A stretch of DNA of 64,000 bases, taken from the NCBI GenBank assembly GCA_965275905.1, contig CBDHYJ010000033.1, positions 32,006 through 96,005 on the forward strand, in the 5' to 3' direction. Below the pieces are notes generated by a model. That model did no database searches. It was not told where the DNA came from and saw nothing but the letters and a program-made list of their open reading frames with translations. Of the stretch, positions 8,838 through 19,773 are shown in pieces; positions within the stretch are counted from its first letter, which is position 1, and each line of letters opens with the position of its first letter. Source of the DNA: CBDAQD01 sp965275905. GTDB taxonomy: Bacteria; Pseudomonadota; Alphaproteobacteria; Rhizobiales; JAJFHC01. Made by a program: the position numbers and the translations under genes.

Positions 8838-10149
8838 GTCCAGTACCAGCACTACAATATCTCCCGCCGAAGCGGCCGATCTTCTCGAACCACTGACGCC
8901 GTACGATCATGTTGCCATTGCAGTGTCGGGCGGCCCGGACAGCGTGGCTCTCATGGTGCTCGCAGCCGAATGGGCGAACAGTGTTCCGGAGCGTCCGCGT
9001 CTCACGGCCATCACAATCGATCACGGTTTGCGTGGCGAGTCCCGGGCTGAAGCGGAATCTGTCGCGAACTGGGCGGATCAGGCGGGAATCCCGCACGTGA
9101 TCCTTACATGTCGGGATCTGCCGCCCGGGAGTCGCCTTCAGGAACGTGCGCGTGACCGGCGCTACGACTTGTTGTGTCGCTGGTGCAGGGACAGCGGGGC
9201 AAACGCCATCGCACTCGGGCATACGCTCGATGATCAGGCAGAGACTGTCCTGATGCGTTTGGCGCGTGGCAGCGGGCTCGATGGCCTGTCCGCGATGCGC
9301 GCGACGGCCAGTCGGCGCAGCGTCGACCTGGTCCGCCCGTTCCTGACGGTTGCCAAATCACGACTGATCGCGACGCTTCAGGACCGGAAGCATCCCTGGT
9401 TCGACGATCCCAGCAATCTGAATGAGGATTTTGAAAGGGTGCGTGTTCGCGCAACCCTGAGGCAGTTGACCGAAACCGGACTGACCTCCGAGGCGATCGC
9501 TCTTGCCGCCTCCCGTCTTGCCAAGGCGCGGGAAGCCATCGACTGGCAGGTCGGGAATGCGATGCAGGCCGGCGTCCGCGCGTCAGGCGCGGGATTTTGC
9601 AGGATCGAGTTGCCGGTGCTTGTCGGCCTTCCGCAGGAGATCATCGAGCGCGTGCTCGAACGCTGTCTGACCGCAATCGGTGGCGGCGTATATCCGCCAG
9701 GCCGGGACAAGGTCGAGCGGCTGTGTGTGGAACTGCTTTCCGGAGCGTTCGAAGCCGCAACGCTCGGGGGGGGCATTCTGCGCAGGAGCGGCGGGACCGG
9801 CGTCATCATCGCACGCGAACTGCGGCCGGGTTCGCTGGAGGCGCTTTCAGTGCGGCGGGGCGAGAGTGCGCTTTGGGACGGCAGGTTCAACGTCGCGGTC
9901 GCGGAAGACGGTCCGGAGGAGGTGATCATTCGGGCACTGGGTGAAACGGAGCCCGAAGATCACGACTTATCTGGCCAAGAGATCGGTCAGTTACCGGCCG
10001 ATGCGCGGCTTACGCTTGCGTCAGTTTGGTACAGGGACCGGCTGATCGGTATCTGCGGCTCCGGAGAGAGCCTTAATGGTTCCGGCGTCGACATTAAGTT
10101 TGATGATCGCGACCTGTTGAGAGGTTGCATTTGGGGCGTTACGGTCTGA
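8824..10149 (+). CDS. tilS: tRNA(Ile)-lysidine synthase TilS
   Basis: Modifies C34 of the AUA-reading tRNA-Ile with lysine, an essential step. About 441 residues with the N-type ATP-pyrophosphatase P-loop SGGPDSVALMVLAAE, the TIDHGLRGES and GHTLDDQAETVLMRLARGSG motifs of the TilS catalytic domain (roughly residues 20-220) and a divergent C-terminal part. The GTG at 8824 inside the end of cpoB gives the expected N-terminus; a longer upstream frame would only translate cpoB sequence out of frame. ftsH follows after 220 bp, a conserved tilS-ftsH arrangement. Confidence 0.93.
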   Translation: MPGAESSTSTTISPAEAADLLEPLTPYDHVAIAVSGGPDSVALMVLAAEWANSVPERPRLTAITIDHGLRGESRAEAESVANWADQAGIPHVILTCRDLPPGSRLQERARDRRYDLLCRWCRDSGANAIALGHTLDDQAETVLMRLARGSGLDGLSAMRATASRRSVDLVRPFLTVAKSRLIATLQDRKHPWFDDPSNLNEDFERVRVRATLRQLTETGLTSEAIALAASRLAKAREAIDWQVGNAMQAGVRASGAGFCRIELPVLVGLPQEIIERVLERCLTAIGGGVYPPGRDKVERLCVELLSGAFEAATLGGGILRRSGGTGVIIARELRPGSLEALSVRRGESALWDGRFNVAVAEDGPEEVIIRALGETEPEDHDLSGQEIGQLPADARLTLASVWYRDRLIGICGSGESLNGSGVDIKFDDRDLLRGCIWGVTV

Positions 10150-10369
10150 TTGCATAACGCCAAATTTACCCGAATGCCCTAATCTTGCCTCGTGTCGGCG
10201 TAAAGAAGGCATCATAGTCGGGTTCATGCGCGGTTTCGCATATGAGAAGCTTGGCAAATGTGGTCCGCCGCCCTATCTATGATCTGAGCGATGATAGGGG
10301 CAAAAAGTCCGGTTTCGTGTTAAAAACGAGATACGCGAAACATCCAGAACTGGTTCGAAAGGGGTTCGT

Positions 10370-12294
<1,925 letters not shown>

Positions 12295-12380
12295 ACAGAC
12301 TGCAAAAGCTTCTTTGAAATCGGGCGGAACCCGCATTAGGTTCTGCCCGTTTTCTTTTGCCTTGATCAGGGAGCGCCTCG

Positions 12381-13448
12381 TTGCCGTCCGACTTGTATCT
12401 TCGTCCGACAGGACTGCTTTATGGCGAAGACGGATCGCAGGCCGTTGCGTCCGGCGTTGCCGGGCCGCTGGCCGGTGGCTCGATCGCGTATTCCGCGGGC
12501 GAGATTGTCGAGGGGCATGCTCCGAAGGCGCGCCGTCGGGCGGTTTCCTATCCGGATCTCGCGGGGTCGGCCGAGCCGGCGCTCCGGGGCCTTGTCGAGC
12601 GCATCGAGGCGCCGCGGTCCATGCCGTTTGGATGGACATCCAGCCGCCCGGTGATCATGGGGATCGTCAACGTTACACCGGACAGCTTTTCCGATGGCGG
12701 CATTTTCGACAGCGCCGAGGAGGCGATCGCACATGGGAAGGCGCTGCTGGCGGCGGGTGCGGACATTCTCGACGTCGGCGGAGAATCAACACGACCGGGT
12801 GCTGAGCCGGTCGACTTTGACGTCGAGGTATCGCGGGCCATGCCCGTGGTTGAGGGGCTTGTGGCGTCCGGCGCCAGGGTTTCGATCGACACCCGGAAAG
12901 CCGAGATCATGCGCCGGGCCGCAAATGCGGGAGCCGGCCTGATAAATGACATTTCTGCGCTTAGCTACGACGAACGCAGTGTGGATGTTGCAGCCGAAAG
13001 CGGTCTGCCGGTTGTTCTTATGCATGCGGCCGGGGATCCGAGGACGATGCAGAACGATCCGCGCTACGATGATGTGGTCGGCGAAGTCTACGACTATCTG
13101 GCCAGCCGCATCGACGTGTGCGAAGCGGCCGGGATCGACAGGAGCCGGCTGATTGCCGATCCGGGCATCGGTTTTGGCAAGACCGTTGACCACAACCTCG
13201 ATCTGTTGCGTCACTTCAGTGTGCTTCACGGGCTTGGTGTTCCGCTTCTCATCGGTGTGTCGCGCAAAGGCTTCATCGGTGCGGTTTCGGGCGAAAAAGA
13301 TGCCCGGAAGCGGATTCCCGGTTCCATCGCCAGCGCTCTGACCACTGTCGCCCAGGGTGCGCAGTTGCTGCGCGTTCACGATGTCGCCGAAACCGCTCAG
13401 GCCGTCGCCGTGTGGGGACGGTTGCACGAAGGGAATAATACCGTTTAA
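12381..13448 (+). CDS. folP: Dihydropteroate synthase FolP
   Basis: Condenses p-aminobenzoate with hydroxymethyl-dihydropterin diphosphate in folate synthesis; the sulfonamide target. The TIM-barrel enzyme starts at VIMGIVNVTPDSFSDGG (about residue 90) and includes DVGGESTRPGAEPV, INDISAL and the SRKGFIG phosphate-binding motif. The first ~88 residues form an extension (YLRPTGLLYG...PLAGGSIAYSAGE) of a kind seen in alphaproteobacterial FolP. A TTG at 12381 is used as start because the extension reads back to it in frame. It lies between ftsH and glmM, the usual alphaproteobacterial order. Confidence 0.93.
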   Translation: MPSDLYLRPTGLLYGEDGSQAVASGVAGPLAGGSIAYSAGEIVEGHAPKARRRAVSYPDLAGSAEPALRGLVERIEAPRSMPFGWTSSRPVIMGIVNVTPDSFSDGGIFDSAEEAIAHGKALLAAGADILDVGGESTRPGAEPVDFDVEVSRAMPVVEGLVASGARVSIDTRKAEIMRRAANAGAGLINDISALSYDERSVDVAAESGLPVVLMHAAGDPRTMQNDPRYDDVVGEVYDYLASRIDVCEAAGIDRSRLIADPGIGFGKTVDHNLDLLRHFSVLHGLGVPLLIGVSRKGFIGAVSGEKDARKRIPGSIASALTTVAQGAQLLRVHDVAETAQAVAVWGRLHEGNNTV

Positions 13449-13571
13449 CCAAATCTTGGCGCATGGCCTGTATGGTAAAACCGCCCTCGAAATGGTCTAA
13501 TCGGCCATTCGCGCGCAGCGCGGGGATGGCAGATTTCCAGCAGAAAATCGACCCGATCCGGGATTAGTTCT

Positions 13572-14921
13572 ATGTCACGAAAGTATTTTGGTACCGATGG
13601 AATTCGCGGCCTGGCAAATGAATGGCCGATGACCGCGGAGACGGCGCTGCGGGTCGGCATGGCGGCCGGCCGTATTTTTACGCGCAGTAACCACGCGCAA
13701 CGTGTCGTGATCGGCAAGGATACGCGTCTTTCGGGTTATATGATCGAACCCGCCCTGGTTTCCGGCTTTACCTCGGTCGGCATGAACGTGTTTCAGTTCG
13801 GGCCTCTGCCCACGCCGGCCGTCGCGATGCTGACGCGGTCGCTTCGTGCCGATCTGGGTGTGATGATATCGGCTTCGCACAACGCCTATCACGACAACGG
13901 TATCAAGCTGTTCGGGCCGGACGGCTACAAGCTGTCGGACGAGCAGGAGCTCGAGATCGAGTCGCTGATGCAGACCGGGCTTGAGACCGCATTGGCCGAC
14001 TCGGACAAGCTCGGGCGAGCGAAGAGAATTGAGGATGCGCAGGCCCGCTACATCGAATTCGCCAAGCGGACCCTGCCGCGCAACCTTCGACTCGACGGTA
14101 TCCGCATCGTTGTCGATTGCGCCAACGGGGCGGCCTATAAGGTTGCGCCCGAAGTTTTGTGGGAACTCGGCGCGGAGGTTGTGCCGATCGGTGTTGATCC
14201 GAACGGATTCAACATCAACGAAAAATGCGGGTCGACGGCGCCCAAACTGCTGCGCGACAAGGTCCGTGAGCTGCGTGCCGATATCGGCATTGCGCTTGAT
14301 GGAGATGCCGACCGGGTCATCATCGTCGACGAAAAAAGCCGGATTATCGACGGTGACCAGTTGATGGCGCTGGTGGCCACGACGTGGGCCAACGAGAGCC
14401 GCCTCAGCGCGGACGGGATTGTCGCCACCGTGATGTCCAATCTCGGTCTTGAGCGGTACCTGACGGGCATCGGCCTGTCACTGGCGCGCACCAAGGTCGG
14501 CGACCGCTATGTCGTCGAGCACATGCGTTCGCACGGTTACAATGTCGGGGGTGAGCAATCCGGGCATATCGTGCTGAGCGATTTCACGACCACTGGCGAC
14601 GGTTTGGTGGCCGCGCTTCAGGTGCTCGCCGTCATTGCCGCGAGCGGCAAGCCGGTCAGCGAGGCGTGCAATCTGTTCGACCCGTTGCCGCAGGTTCTGA
14701 AGAACGTGCGTTTCAAGAGGGGCGAACCGCTCGGTGAAAAGCAGGTCGTCGAGGCGATCAGGGACGGAGAGCAGCGGCTTGGCAAGAACGGACGGCTGGT
14801 AATCCGTCCGTCGGGCACGGAACCGCTGATCCGCGTCATGGGCGAGGGGGACGACGAGGGACTCGTCAAATCCGTCGTCAACGATATCGTTTCGGTGCTG
14901 CAGGAGACGGCCGCCGCCTGA
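13572..14921 (+). CDS. glmM: Phosphoglucosamine mutase GlmM
   Basis: Converts glucosamine-6-phosphate to glucosamine-1-phosphate for UDP-GlcNAc, peptidoglycan and LPS synthesis. 449 residues beginning MSRKYFGTDGIRGLAN. The phosphoserine active site is in MISASHNAYHDNGIKLFG (Ser near residue 101), the metal-binding loop is LDGDADRVI, sugar binding GGEQSGHI and the C-terminal phosphate loop RPSGTEPLIRVM. Complete, with no oddities. A 120-bp gap separates it from folP; it converges with the following minus-strand gene. Confidence 0.97.
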   Translation: MSRKYFGTDGIRGLANEWPMTAETALRVGMAAGRIFTRSNHAQRVVIGKDTRLSGYMIEPALVSGFTSVGMNVFQFGPLPTPAVAMLTRSLRADLGVMISASHNAYHDNGIKLFGPDGYKLSDEQELEIESLMQTGLETALADSDKLGRAKRIEDAQARYIEFAKRTLPRNLRLDGIRIVVDCANGAAYKVAPEVLWELGAEVVPIGVDPNGFNINEKCGSTAPKLLRDKVRELRADIGIALDGDADRVIIVDEKSRIIDGDQLMALVATTWANESRLSADGIVATVMSNLGLERYLTGIGLSLARTKVGDRYVVEHMRSHGYNVGGEQSGHIVLSDFTTTGDGLVAALQVLAVIAASGKPVSEACNLFDPLPQVLKNVRFKRGEPLGEKQVVEAIRDGEQRLGKNGRLVIRPSGTEPLIRVMGEGDDEGLVKSVVNDIVSVLQETAAA

Positions 14922-14930
14922 CCGTGGTTG

Positions 14931-16361
14931 TCACACCGTGCCGGCCACATCCGAAGGCCCTCGCCGCAGCAGATCTTCGATAACCTCCAGTCCCCGCCGT
15001 AAGTCATCGACATGAGGCGGCGTGCCGAGGCACACGCGCACCTTGTGGATCGCCGATGCGGTCTGCCCGACCATGAACTCGTCGGCAGCACCAATGGTCA
15101 CACCGCGGTTGAATGCGGCCTGGGTGAGTGTTGCCGCCCGCCACGGGTCGGGCACGGTCATCCAGAGGTGCGGCGCGCCCTCGCTGGTGGCGAATTCGGC
15201 GCTTGTGAGAATCTCCCCGGCGATCGCCTTCCGGCGGGCGATCTCGGCGCGCTGACGGTCCGCGAGCGTTGCCGCCATGCCGGATGTGACGAGTTCGCTG
15301 GCGATGTCGGCGATGAGCGGCGGGCAGCCCAGCGTCAGGTTGTGATTGACTGCGCGCGCTCGTCCGATCAGTTCGGCCGGCGGCAGAAGGAAACCCGAAC
15401 GCAGGCCGGGCGCCACGGCCTTTGACAGCCCGGCAATAAAGAACGTGCCCTCCGGATAGAGCGCGGCGAGCGGCGGCGGCCGCTGGTCGCGTTCCAGAAC
15501 CCCGGCATAGACCTCGTCCTCGATCAGGCGCACGCCATGACCGCGCGCGATGTCCACGATCCGGTGGCGGCGTTCCTCGGGCATTGTCGCGCTGGTCGGA
15601 TTGTGCAGCGTCGGCACATCGAACAGCAGTGCGGGCGCATGATCGCGAGCGATGGCGGCGAACGCGTCCGGGCAGAGACCGTCCTGGTCCAGGGGCACGC
15701 CCATGATGCGGCGGTCAAGCGACCTAGCGAGGTCGCTGACGGCGGGATAAGTGAGTTCGCCGGCAAGGATGAGGTCGCCGGGCCTTGAGCCGGAAATGAT
15801 GGCGATTGCGATCCCGGTCTGGGCGCCGGGCGTCATGATTACCCGCTCCGGATCGGCGTCGAGCCCGGCGCGCGCAATCCAGGTTGCGCCCGCCTTCCGG
15901 TTGGCGAGGCTGCCGCTGCTGCCATGACCGACATAGTTGTGCAGCCGGCCATATTCGCCGCGGTCCAGCACCCGCCGCGCGGCCTGGTCGATGGCGTCGT
16001 TCTGGCCGACATCCGCCGGCCGGTTTTCGCGCATCGGCACGGTCGTGCCCGACGGGCTGACCAGATGTGGCTCGGTGATGCCGTACATCCCGATGGATTC
16101 GGGCGGATCTTCGGCGGCGTCGCCGAGCACGTAGGTGCCGCGGCCGATCTCGCCGGCGACAAGGCCTGCGCGCGCGGCAATGTCGTAGGCCCGGCCGACC
16201 GTGCCGACCGTGACGCCGAGATGATAGGCCAGGTCGCGCTGCGGCGGCAGCCGTGTGCCGGGCGCGAGGCGGCCGGTGCGGATGTCGGAAGCAAGCCGGT
16301 CGGCAAGCGCGCGGTACTTCGGGCGCGTGTCTCCGGACAATTCGGGTTGCCATATTGTCAT
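14931..16361 (-). CDS. MocR/PdxR-type GntR regulator with aminotransferase-like domain
   Basis: 476 residues: an N-terminal GntR winged helix (YRALADRLASDIRTGRLAPG ... VTVGTVGRAYDIAARAGLV) fused to a fold-type I PLP aminotransferase-like domain. The PLP lysine is in FIAGLSKAVAPGLRSGF, and HNYVGHGSSG, TPGAQTGIAIAI and DVPTLHNPT are other family blocks. Such proteins are regulators that sense PLP or amino compounds rather than working transaminases. It is divergent from a DUF1127 gene and a LysE-type exporter, so it probably controls them in response to an amino acid or amine. Its start codon lies inside a palindrome, which suggests autorepression. Confidence 0.93.
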   Translation of the reverse strand: MTIWQPELSGDTRPKYRALADRLASDIRTGRLAPGTRLPPQRDLAYHLGVTVGTVGRAYDIAARAGLVAGEIGRGTYVLGDAAEDPPESIGMYGITEPHLVSPSGTTVPMRENRPADVGQNDAIDQAARRVLDRGEYGRLHNYVGHGSSGSLANRKAGATWIARAGLDADPERVIMTPGAQTGIAIAIISGSRPGDLILAGELTYPAVSDLARSLDRRIMGVPLDQDGLCPDAFAAIARDHAPALLFDVPTLHNPTSATMPEERRHRIVDIARGHGVRLIEDEVYAGVLERDQRPPPLAALYPEGTFFIAGLSKAVAPGLRSGFLLPPAELIGRARAVNHNLTLGCPPLIADIASELVTSGMAATLADRQRAEIARRKAIAGEILTSAEFATSEGAPHLWMTVPDPWRAATLTQAAFNRGVTIGAADEFMVGQTASAIHKVRVCLGTPPHVDDLRRGLEVIEDLLRRGPSDVAGTV

Positions 16362-16458
16362 GGTGACAATGTTTTCCTTGAATATTTTTCGGCCAGTACA
16401 TTAATAACAATTCACGGTAACAATCGCAACAATTTTGATAGATTGTACCCTAACAATT
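16354..16458. promoter_or_regulatory. Putative MocR operator array
   Basis: The divergent region holds a palindrome ATTGTCA-TGG-TGACAAT (16354-16370) spanning the regulator's own ATG, followed by direct copies of (T/C)AACAAT at 16405, 16418, 16427 and 16451 reading towards the DUF1127 gene. MocR proteins such as GabR bind direct repeats in divergent promoters, so this is a good candidate binding region. The assignment is inference from position and repetition. Confidence 0.55.
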
Positions 16459-16470
16459 GAGGTGCCCAAG

Positions 16471-16713
16471 ATGACCCAAAATTCAATCTCGACGGGTCTG
16501 CCGGCCGCACCGGTCGGCAGTCCACACAGGTCTGACCTGCTTCGCACGCCGAGGCCATTCAGCGTGGCGCGGATCTGGCGTTTCGCGAGTGCGGCCCTCG
16601 AGCGCCATCGCCAGAGGAGGGCCCTGGCCAGCCTCGACGCCCGTCTGCTCAAGGATATCGGTCTCACACAAGCCGACGTCCGTTCAGAGCTCGACAAGCC
16701 GTTCTGGCGCTGA
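16471..16713 (+). CDS. DUF1127 domain small protein
   Basis: 80-residue protein ending in the DUF1127 signature LASLDARLLKDIGLTQADVRSE, with a basic stretch before it (ALERHRQRR). Small DUF1127 proteins are abundant in alphaproteobacteria; a few are linked to RNA turnover or phosphate and carbon metabolism, but the role of this one is unknown. The ATG at 16471 has a GAGGTG ribosome binding site; a longer frame starting inside the operator region is unlikely. It is the first gene downstream of the divergent MocR operator. Confidence 0.82.
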   Translation: MTQNSISTGLPAAPVGSPHRSDLLRTPRPFSVARIWRFASAALERHRQRRALASLDARLLKDIGLTQADVRSELDKPFWR

Positions 16714-16924
16714 CAATGGCCGCCTGCGCCACGCCGTCTGCCCGATGCGGCAGCGGTGTCGCAACAGCGCATGATCCGCGAGGGTTCAAGATCGCCGGCA
16801 AAGCCTCCGGCCCCTCGCCAATCCCGCCGGCCCGGTTCGCCCGTGGCGAACCGGTTCCCGCCGCCGACCGGAGCTCCCATCACGTCCTCTCCGGTCCCGG
16901 TGTGGAATCCGGCCGGCGGGCAGC

Positions 16925-17524
16925 ATGATGCCCGCCGCCGAAATCCTGCTCGTCGTGGCGTTCGCCGCCAGCATGGTCGGCACACCCGGGCCGGCGAACA
17001 TGCTGCTTTTCGCCAGTGGATTCAATTTCGGCTTCCGGCGTTCGCTGCCCTTCATGATCGGCCAGAACGGCGGCTTCCAGTTTGTCAGCCTGGCCGGGGC
17101 CGCAGGGCTGGGATCGATCCTGGCCGCGCGTCCGGACGTGTACGGCGTGCTCAAGATCCTGAGCATGGCCTACATCGTCTATCTCGCCATCCGGGTGGCA
17201 CTGTCGCGTCCGGAAGATGGCGCGGCGTCGGAGAATTGGGGCTTCCTGCGCGGTATTATCGTCCATCCGCTGAATCCCAAGGCCTATGCAACGGTGATCG
17301 CGGCCTATGTCACCTTTGCCGGCGACGGACCGGACTATGCGTCGCGGGCGCTCGTGATCTTCGCGGTGTTCCTCGTGGTGAGCCTGCCGCTCAATTCGCT
17401 CTGGGTGCTCGGCGGCGGATTCATCAGGCAGGGTGTCCGGGACGGGCGCGTCTTGCGTGCGGTCAATATCTTCCTTGCCGTCCTTATGGTCGCAATCGTG
17501 GTTTACGCCGGCTGGGTCATGTGA
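16925..17524 (+). CDS. LysE/RhtB-family amino acid exporter
   Basis: 199-residue inner-membrane transporter with about six hydrophobic segments and the family start AAEILLVVAFAASMVGTPGPANMLL, including the conserved PGPxxM motif. LysE/RhtB proteins export amino acids or related small molecules. The gap to the DUF1127 gene (211 bp) is gene-less. The divergent MocR-type regulator suggests expression when an amino compound accumulates. Substrate cannot be read from the sequence. Start could be either of two adjacent Met codons. Confidence 0.87.
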   Translation: MMPAAEILLVVAFAASMVGTPGPANMLLFASGFNFGFRRSLPFMIGQNGGFQFVSLAGAAGLGSILAARPDVYGVLKILSMAYIVYLAIRVALSRPEDGAASENWGFLRGIIVHPLNPKAYATVIAAYVTFAGDGPDYASRALVIFAVFLVVSLPLNSLWVLGGGFIRQGVRDGRVLRAVNIFLAVLMVAIVVYAGWVM

Positions 17525-17935
17525 CCCGGCCATGTGCCAAATTGCGTCAGATTCTCCCGGCGGCGGGCCTTCCCGCGCGCCCATTCTTCTCTTCCCGGAA
17601 CGCTTTAAACGCTCTTTGGAAAGTGTTTGCCGGATCCGGTAACATGCTGAAATTCAAACATTATTTTTGAGGCCCGCGCTTGATGTTGCGTCCGAGGTCC
17701 TGGCCTCAACAAAAACTGCGACACGCTTAAGCCCTTCTTAATCTGTTTGGTTAAAAACTAAGGTTACTGAAGTGGGGAATGGGGTCTTCAGGATCGCATT
17801 CGTCGCTTCACCGAGACCGACCGGCGTGTGAGGAACCGAGTTCCGCGCAGGCGAAGCGACCGGATCCTCGGTTGGTGTATGTGATGTAGCCGTGCAGCGG
17901 CGGTAACCGCTGTAGGCAGTAACGGAGTAGAGTTT
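17525..17935. other. Intergenic region upstream of outer-membrane protein gene
   Basis: About 410 bases with no gene. The last part probably is the leader of the outer-membrane protein mRNA and contains a small hairpin CAGCGG...CCGCTG (17895-17912) some 20 bp before the start codon. No clear promoter boxes could be assigned. Confidence 0.45.
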
Positions 17936-18631
17936 ATGCGTGTGCGAGCAAAGTTGATCTCGGGCTGCGCGGCAACCGCCATGATGCTGATGAGCGCCGG
18001 ACAAGCCGTAGCAGCCGACCTTCCCCCAGAACCGCCTGTCCTGATCCCGCCGCCGGAAGTTGAAGTGGCGCGGCCTTCCTGTCTGTATGTCCGCGTCGAC
18101 GGCGGCTATTCCTGGCATGAAGAGCCGGAAGTGACCAAGAACCATGGCATCGCGTTCGGCGAGCAGGATGACGAGACATGGTTTGTCGAAGGCGGTATCG
18201 GTTGCCAGGTAACACCGTACTTCCGCGCCGACGTTCGTGTCGGTTACCGCGACGACATTCAGCTTGAGACGAGCTTCAACGATCTGGACGCCAAGCTGGA
18301 GGCCTACACCGCAATGGTCAGCGGTTACTGGGATATCACCAAGTGGAACGGCTTCACGCCCTATGTCGGCGCAGGTATCGGTGTCTCCTACAACAACCTT
18401 CATGACATCAATCTGCCGGTCAACCAGAGCAGCAACGGGCGTATCGACTTCGCTTATCAGCTGATGGCCGGCGTCAGCTACGACATCACGCCGAACCTCA
18501 CGGTCGATGCGGGTTACCGTTACATCGATCTCGGCAAGGCCAAGGCCAAGGGTCCCGACCCGATCAAGGTCACCAATCTGGAGTCTCACGACTTCCGCGT
18601 TGGTCTGCGCTACAATTTCAACGATTACTGA
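17936..18631 (+). CDS. Outer-membrane beta-barrel protein (Omp25/31-like)
   Basis: 231 residues with a signal peptide (MMLMSAGQAVAADLPPE, cleavage near AVAA-DLP) followed by a proline-rich linker and alternating amphipathic strands such as FVEGGIGCQVTPYFRADVRVGYR and LTVDAGYRYIDLGKAK, ending in an aromatic-rich final strand FRVGLRYNFNDY. This is the eight-stranded OmpA-like porin pattern of alphaproteobacterial surface proteins. Single gene, followed by a terminator. A related, shorter barrel is encoded at 23,021-23,596. Function beyond envelope structure is not shown. Confidence 0.88.
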   Translation: MRVRAKLISGCAATAMMLMSAGQAVAADLPPEPPVLIPPPEVEVARPSCLYVRVDGGYSWHEEPEVTKNHGIAFGEQDDETWFVEGGIGCQVTPYFRADVRVGYRDDIQLETSFNDLDAKLEAYTAMVSGYWDITKWNGFTPYVGAGIGVSYNNLHDINLPVNQSSNGRIDFAYQLMAGVSYDITPNLTVDAGYRYIDLGKAKAKGPDPIKVTNLESHDFRVGLRYNFNDY

Positions 18632-18654
18632 TTGCCTTTGACAGCATCGGTACG

Positions 18655-18685
18655 AGGCTCCGCCGGTTTCCGGCGGGGCCTTTTT
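18655..18685 (+). terminator. Rho-independent terminator
   Basis: GC-rich hairpin GGCTCCGCCGG / CCGGCGGGGCC with a three-base loop followed by five T, 24 bp after the outer-membrane protein stop codon. A classical intrinsic terminator for that gene. Confidence 0.85.
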
Positions 18686-19080
18686 CGTGCGCGCAGGGAG
18701 TGCCTGGTGCGGCACTGCCATACCGGGTGCCGCCGTGTCCGCCCGAGGTCATACCCCATCGCGCAAATGTCGGCGGAATCGCATTCCCGGCCGGGCCGGT
18801 TCGACCGAGTCATCCCGGTAAGCCCGGGGATTGTCAGACCCGGCCATTCAGAGAATTTATGCAGTTTTCGGCACTTTCCAGAGGTAGTGCGTTCCCGGCC
18901 CGACCTGCATATCCGGCCATACCGCATGTTCGGGATGACCGGATCGATCAACCGGCTAGGGGTCCGGACTACGCCGGCAGACCGGACCACCCTCCGGCGA
19001 CGCCATATTGCAACTCCTGCAGACGGACCGTACCGGGAATGGCACAGGTATGACTGCAGTCCCTTGCCGGCTGCTGCCGG
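18686..19080. other. Gene-less stretch
   Basis: Roughly 395 bases between the terminator and the convergent cupin gene. Short frames exist but show no domain, ribosome binding site or codon pattern of a real gene. Nothing else recognised. Confidence 0.45.
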
Positions 19081-19749
19081 TCAGACCGAGGGCGCTTTTG
19101 CGTGAGGCAGGTGGCCGGTTTTCATCCATACCTTTACACCTTCGGAACCTGCCACGGCGGACAATGATGCGCCTTCCGGCAACCGCAACCAGGATCCCTT
19201 GCGCAACTCATCGCCAGCCTCGGTCAGGGCGCCGCCGATCACCAGCAGCTCAATGCCGCCCGGCTCAGCAATTTCGATTGCAGCGCCTGGCTCGGCCTCC
19301 AGGTAGATGACCCGTTCCCGGCTGTCTCGATGAAGCTCCGCGACGGTCAGCCCTGTGCCTGCCGGCCGCAGTTCCGCGGCCATGTCTTTCCGAAACTGAT
19401 TGCGATCGTCCATGTCGAATTGCCACAGTTTCACGAATATCGTGCAACCGTCTTCCGAGCCGGGCGTATGGCTTGTTGTTGGCGGATTGCGGACATAGGT
19501 CCCCGCCGGGAAGTCGCCGTGTTCATCCTGGAACACCCCGTCAAGGACAATGAACTCTTCTCCGCCGGTATGCGTGTGTGCGGAGAACCTGCTGCCCGGC
19601 GCATATCGCACGATGGTTGTCGCGCGGGCGACTTCTCCGCCGATCCGGTCGAGCATACGCCGTTCGACACCCGGCATGGGGGAGCTCTTCCAGGGCTCGT
19701 CTTCGGAGTGAATGACGACCCGCCGGCTGAAATCAGCGTTCAATTCCAT
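19081..19749 (-). CDS. ChrR-like bicupin protein
   Basis: 222 residues with two cupin halves. The first (about residues 45-115) keeps a metal site in RFSAHTHTGGEEFIVLDG and a later His in TSHTPG, as in the cupin domain of the anti-sigma factor ChrR. The second half (residues 145-215) has the cupin outline but no histidine cluster. The zinc-binding anti-sigma N-terminal domain of ChrR is absent, so this is likely a small-molecule-binding or oxidative-stress-related enzyme, not an anti-sigma factor. It lies 24 bp downstream of a glutathione S-transferase gene on the same strand and is probably co-transcribed. Confidence 0.82.
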   Translation of the reverse strand: MELNADFSRRVVIHSEDEPWKSSPMPGVERRMLDRIGGEVARATTIVRYAPGSRFSAHTHTGGEEFIVLDGVFQDEHGDFPAGTYVRNPPTTSHTPGSEDGCTIFVKLWQFDMDDRNQFRKDMAAELRPAGTGLTVAELHRDSRERVIYLEAEPGAAIEIAEPGGIELLVIGGALTEAGDELRKGSWLRLPEGASLSAVAGSEGVKVWMKTGHLPHAKAPSV

Positions 19750-19773
19750 GGTCTTTCCCTTTCTCTCCGTTCG

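Noticed and set aside
10150..10369. A heat-shock promoter before ftsH
   Set aside because: CTTGCC and several AT-rich boxes exist but none form a good sigma-32 or sigma-70 pair at correct spacing.
16756..17670. A 304-codon frame overlapping the LysE-type gene
   Set aside because: It is Arg/Ser/Pro-rich with no family match and overlaps a clear LysE/RhtB protein in another frame.
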